Notes under the pieces: generated by a model
Told to the model about the DNA's origin: nothing
Databases searched by the model: none
What the model saw: only the letters and a program-made list of their open reading frames with translations
Source of the DNA: Branchiostoma floridae
Lineage: Eukaryota; Chordata; Leptocardii; Amphioxiformes; Branchiostomatidae
Length of the DNA stretch: 64,000 bases
Direction: 5' to 3'
NCBI RefSeq assembly: GCF_000003815.2
Contig: NC_049991.1
Location: 2,288,657-2,352,656 of the forward strand
Shown here: positions 62,577-64,000 of the stretch, piece by piece
How positions within the stretch are numbered: the first letter of the stretch is position 1
Layout: every line of letters begins with the position of its first letter
Position numbers and translations under genes: made by a program

Positions 62577-64000
62577 CTACCCGGTGCCGTGACAGGCGGG
62601 GTCTCAAGAAAGGAGCTAGCGGTTGCGCCTAAACAGGGTCCGTATACTCAAGAATATCTCGAGAAGGAAGTATCTGAAGATTTTGCGGTTTGCACCTTTC
62701 TATTCCTTACTAAGAGAGCTTTCCAATGATACCAAGTCTGCCAGGCCGGAACTTCAAGCCTAACTTGGAATCGCGTTCTAAAGTCAGCACCCTACCCGGT
62801 GCCGTGACAGGCGGGGTCTCAAGAAAGGAGCTAGCGGTTGCGCCTAAACAGGGTCCGTATACTCAAAAATATCTCGAGAAGGAAGTATCCGAAAATTTTG
62901 CGGTTTGCACCTTTCTATTCCTTACTAAGGGAGCTTTCCAATGATACCAAGTTTGCCAGGCTGGAACTTCAAGCCTAAGCTACAATCGCGACATTAAGTC
63001 ATCACCCTACCCGGTGCCGTGGCAGGCGGGGTCTCAAGAAAGGAGCTAGCGGTTGCGCCTAAACAGGGTCCGTATACTCAAGAATATCTCGAGAAGGAAA
63101 CAAAGTATCCGAAGATTTTGCGATTTGCACCTTTCTATTCCTTACTAAGGGAGCTTTCCAATGATACCAAGTCTGCCAGGCCGGAACTTCAAGCCTAAGC
63201 TACAATCGCGACATTAAGTCATCACCCTACCCGGTGCCGTGCAGGCGGGGTCTCAAGAAAGGAGCTAGCGGTTGCGCCTAAACAGGGTTCGTATACTCAA
63301 GAATATCTCGAGAAGGAATTATCCGAAGATTTTGCGGTTTGCACCTTTCTATTCCTTACTAAGGGAGCTTTCCAATAATACCAAGTCTGCCAGGCCGGAA
63401 CTTCAAGCCTAACTTGGAATCGCGTTCTAAAGTCAGCACCCTACCCGGTGCCGTGACAGGCGGGGTCTCAAGAAAGGCGCTAGCGGTTGCTCCTAAACAG
63501 GGTTCGTATACTCAAGAATATCTCGAGAAGGAAACAAAGTATCCGAAGATTTTGCGATTTGCACCTTTCTATTCCTTACTAAGGGAGCTTTCCAATGATA
63601 CCAAGTCTGCCAGGCCGGAACTTCAAGCCTAAGCTATAATCGCGACATTAAGTCATCACCCTACCCGGTGCCGTGCAGGCGGGGTCTCAAGAAAGGAGCT
63701 AGCGGTTGCGCCTAAACAGGGTTCGTATACTCAAGAATATCTCGAGAAGGAATTATCCGAAGATTTTGCGGTTTGCACCTTTCTATTCCTTACTAAGGGA
63801 GCTTTCCAATGATACCAAGTCTGCCAGGCCGGAACTTCAAGCCTAAGCTACAATCGTGACATTAAGTCAGCACCCTACCCGGTGCCGTGGCAGGCGGGTT
63901 CTCAAAAAAGGAGCTAGCGGTTGCGCCTAAACAGGGTCCGTATACTCAAGAATATCTCGAGAAGGAAGTATCCGAAGATTTTGCGGTTTGCACCTTTCTA
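62577..64000. repeat. Satellite array, 214-220-bp unit with 434-bp dimer, runs off right edge
   Basis: Units begin with CTACCCGGTGCCGTG at 62577, 62792, 63007, 63227, 63441, 63661 and 63875. Variants differ by AAACAAAG versus AAGTATCC or AATTATCC in the middle, and by GCGTTCTAAAGTCAGC versus GCGACATTAAGTCATC at the end. Units 3-4 and 5-6 form matching 434-bp pairs. Confidence 0.93.

Noticed and set aside
62246..62632. Open frame of 10-aa repeats (LGSRAYTxQL)
   Set aside because: The 30-bp unit keeps several frames open on both strands. There is no start context, splice signal or known domain, so it is taken as minisatellite DNA.

Overview
This is animal nuclear DNA: intron-split genes with GT-AG boundaries, long AT-rich introns, tRNA-derived SINEs, LINE 3' ends, many small inverted-repeat DNA transposons, microsatellites and two runs of N (9764-9863 and 11507-11630). 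Gene content (CRLF3, ATAD5, a group III phospholipase A2-like gene, a CNBD2-like gene, an LRR receptor) and repeat content fit an invertebrate deuterostome. A lancelet (Branchiostoma) is my best inference, but the species is not proven by the sequence.

Layout. 1-7657 (-): 5' part of CRLF3 (three coding exons), running off the left edge. 7658-8098: short shared promoter with three evenly spaced inverted CCAAT boxes. 8099-28283 (+): complete ATAD5/Elg1, 19 coding exons, the large subunit of the PCNA-unloading RFC-like complex. 29524-34564 (-): five-exon secreted group III PLA2-like protein whose calcium-binding Asp is replaced by Tyr. 36168-45890 (-): eight-exon protein with two cyclic-nucleotide-binding domains, CNBD2-like. 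46-52 kb: intergenic, repeats only. 52693-55617 (-): single-exon LRR transmembrane receptor with a long cytoplasmic tail of repeated YxxI, RPLPxLP, RSASLP and RRASLP motifs; the tail array is cut by an in-frame TAG although three more repeats stay open beyond it. 56-62 kb: mobile-element remnants, including a LINE 3' end with its (ATTC)n tail. 62.2-64 kb: a 30-bp minisatellite joined to a 214-220-bp satellite that runs off the right edge.

CRLF3 and ATAD5 lie head to head here, as I recall them on human 17q11.2, so this is probably an ancient linkage. The other genes show no functional link to one another. Much of the non-coding DNA is layered transposons, several with readable target-site duplications (hAT 8 bp, piggyBac TTAA, Harbinger-like 3 bp, Mutator-like 9 bp, mariner TA). 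No prokaryotic, CRISPR or intact viral system was seen.
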